Positions 63,783 through 64,000 of a stretch of DNA of 64,000 nt are shown here, piece by piece (within the stretch, counting starts at the first letter, position 1; each line of letters opens with the position of its first letter). Where the stretch lies: contig NZ_MSCV01000011.1 of assembly GCF_002005105.1 (NCBI RefSeq), positions 62,001-126,000 of the forward strand, written 5' to 3'. The notes under the pieces are model-generated. The model saw only the letters and a list, made by a program, of their open reading frames with translations, made no database searches and was not told where the DNA came from. The stretch is from Methylocaldum sp. 14B. Its GTDB lineage: Bacteria > Pseudomonadota > Gammaproteobacteria > Methylococcales > Methylococcaceae. Position numbers and translations under genes: made by a program.

Positions 63783-64000
63783 CGGCGTCGCCGAGCGCTT
63801 CCGGGAGGCCGCCCAGACCGCGCGGCGCCTGCCGCCCGTGCGCGTCCAGGGCTACTTCAACACCTGGCCGGCCATCCTGCGCCAGCCGTGGGAGACCTAC
63901 TCCGGCGACGACGTGCTGTACCGCTTTCCGCCCGACCCGGCCGCCATCGACCGCATGGAGGAGACCATGCGCTGGGTGCTGTGGCTCACCGAGGAGCAGC
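63769..64000 (+). CDS. DUF6362-like protein, 5' part (cut by window end)
   Basis: The ATG at 63769 (MWSVDGVAERFREAAQTARRLPPVRVQGYFNTWPAIL) opens a frame that runs past position 64000 with no stop. 77 residues are visible; the pattern resembles DUF6362 phage proteins, which sit at the end of replication modules just before packaging or regulatory genes. Its function is unknown. It overlaps the previous gene by 14 bases. Confidence 0.65.
   Translation, partial: MWSVDGVAERFREAAQTARRLPPVRVQGYFNTWPAILRQPWETYSGDDVLYRFPPDPAAIDRMEETMRWVLWLTEEQ

Larger units (their letters stand above)
45435..64000. mobile_element. Putative prophage/integrative element adjacent to ssrA (right end not in window)
   Basis: From just after ssrA to the window end all genes are accessory: AbiE toxin-antitoxin, large serine recombinase cassette, XRE/ImmA regulators, unrecognised genes and a phage-type replication module. 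The sequence is visibly GC-richer than the host half. No second copy of the ssrA 3' end (attR) occurs in the window, so the insertion point is inferred from the boundary and from the known use of ssrA as an attachment site. The serine recombinase may instead be cargo, with a tyrosine integrase at the unseen end. Confidence 0.6.

Overview
The window looks like a gammaproteobacterial chromosome with an integrated element on its right. The host half (about 1-45,480) carries gammaproteobacterial gene orders: carA-carB-greA next to yhbY/rlmE, smpB near rnfH/bamE/fur, lolC-lolD followed by a DUF2062 gene and comEC. It also has split class Ia ribonucleotide reductase genes, cysDN, a pseudoazurin, a truncated haemoglobin and an FNR-type regulator. 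The copper/haem proteins and the intergenic repeats would fit a Methylococcales-like methanotroph, but no methane-oxidation gene is visible, so the family is a guess.

Host layout: 1-6.1 kb holds envelope and signalling genes (BON lipoprotein, DUF4124 protein, Ser/Thr kinase with an extracytoplasmic Cache-like sensor, PaaK-like adenylate-forming enzyme). 6.5-16.9 kb holds nrdB and nrdA, separated by about 6 kb. Each is preceded by a well-spaced pair of NrdR-box-like sites. Between them are PilZ, ceramidase-fold and MgtE genes, and an AT-rich AAA+ ATPase gene framed by inverted copies of a long repeat. 17.1-27.5 kb holds an AI-2E transporter, rlmE/yhbY, the carA-carB-greA operon, a CDGSH protein, and a compact haemoglobin-ATPase-metA operon. 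27.9-37.8 kb holds an FNR-like regulator, pseudoazurin, a second AI-2E transporter, a DD-carboxypeptidase, smpB, an NSS transporter, rnfH, bamE, fur, lolCD and DUF2062. 37.9-44.8 kb holds comEC, cysND, and a Fur-box-controlled multicopper oxidase with a ferritin-like protein. ssrA (tmRNA, tag ANDDNYALAA) closes the host part at 45,076-45,434.

From just after the ssrA terminator the composition becomes GC-richer and the content changes to accessory genes. These are an AbiEi/AbiEii toxin-antitoxin pair with an inverted-repeat operator, a four-gene large serine recombinase cassette (small ORF, DUF2924, recombinase, ParB-like HTH), and an XRE repressor-ImmA/IrrE protease-unknown operon. That operon diverges from two unrecognised genes plus a DUF2188 gene, across a shared palindromic operator. 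From 55.4 kb to the window end runs a tightly overlapping phage-type DNA replication/recombination module: excisionase-like HTH, Sak4-like ATPase, SSB-like protein, SF2 helicase, zinc protein, PD-(D/E)XK nuclease, TOPRIM primase-helicase, RuvC-like resolvase and a DUF6362-like protein cut by the window edge. The simplest reading is a prophage or integrative element inserted at ssrA, with its far end outside the window.

Most notable signals: (i) a repeat family of hairpins whose stems differ but stay complementary while loop and tail are constant (six copies, one nested in another repeat); (ii) the ATPase gene enclosed by 34-bp identical inverted ends; (iii) the ImmA/XRE-controlled uncharacterised gene pair; (iv) dense GTTGGCAA palindromes inside the 5' part of the RuvC-like gene; (v) paired NrdR boxes at both nrd genes; (vi) a degenerate APS-kinase-like tail on CysN; (vii) a Fur box in front of the multicopper oxidase.
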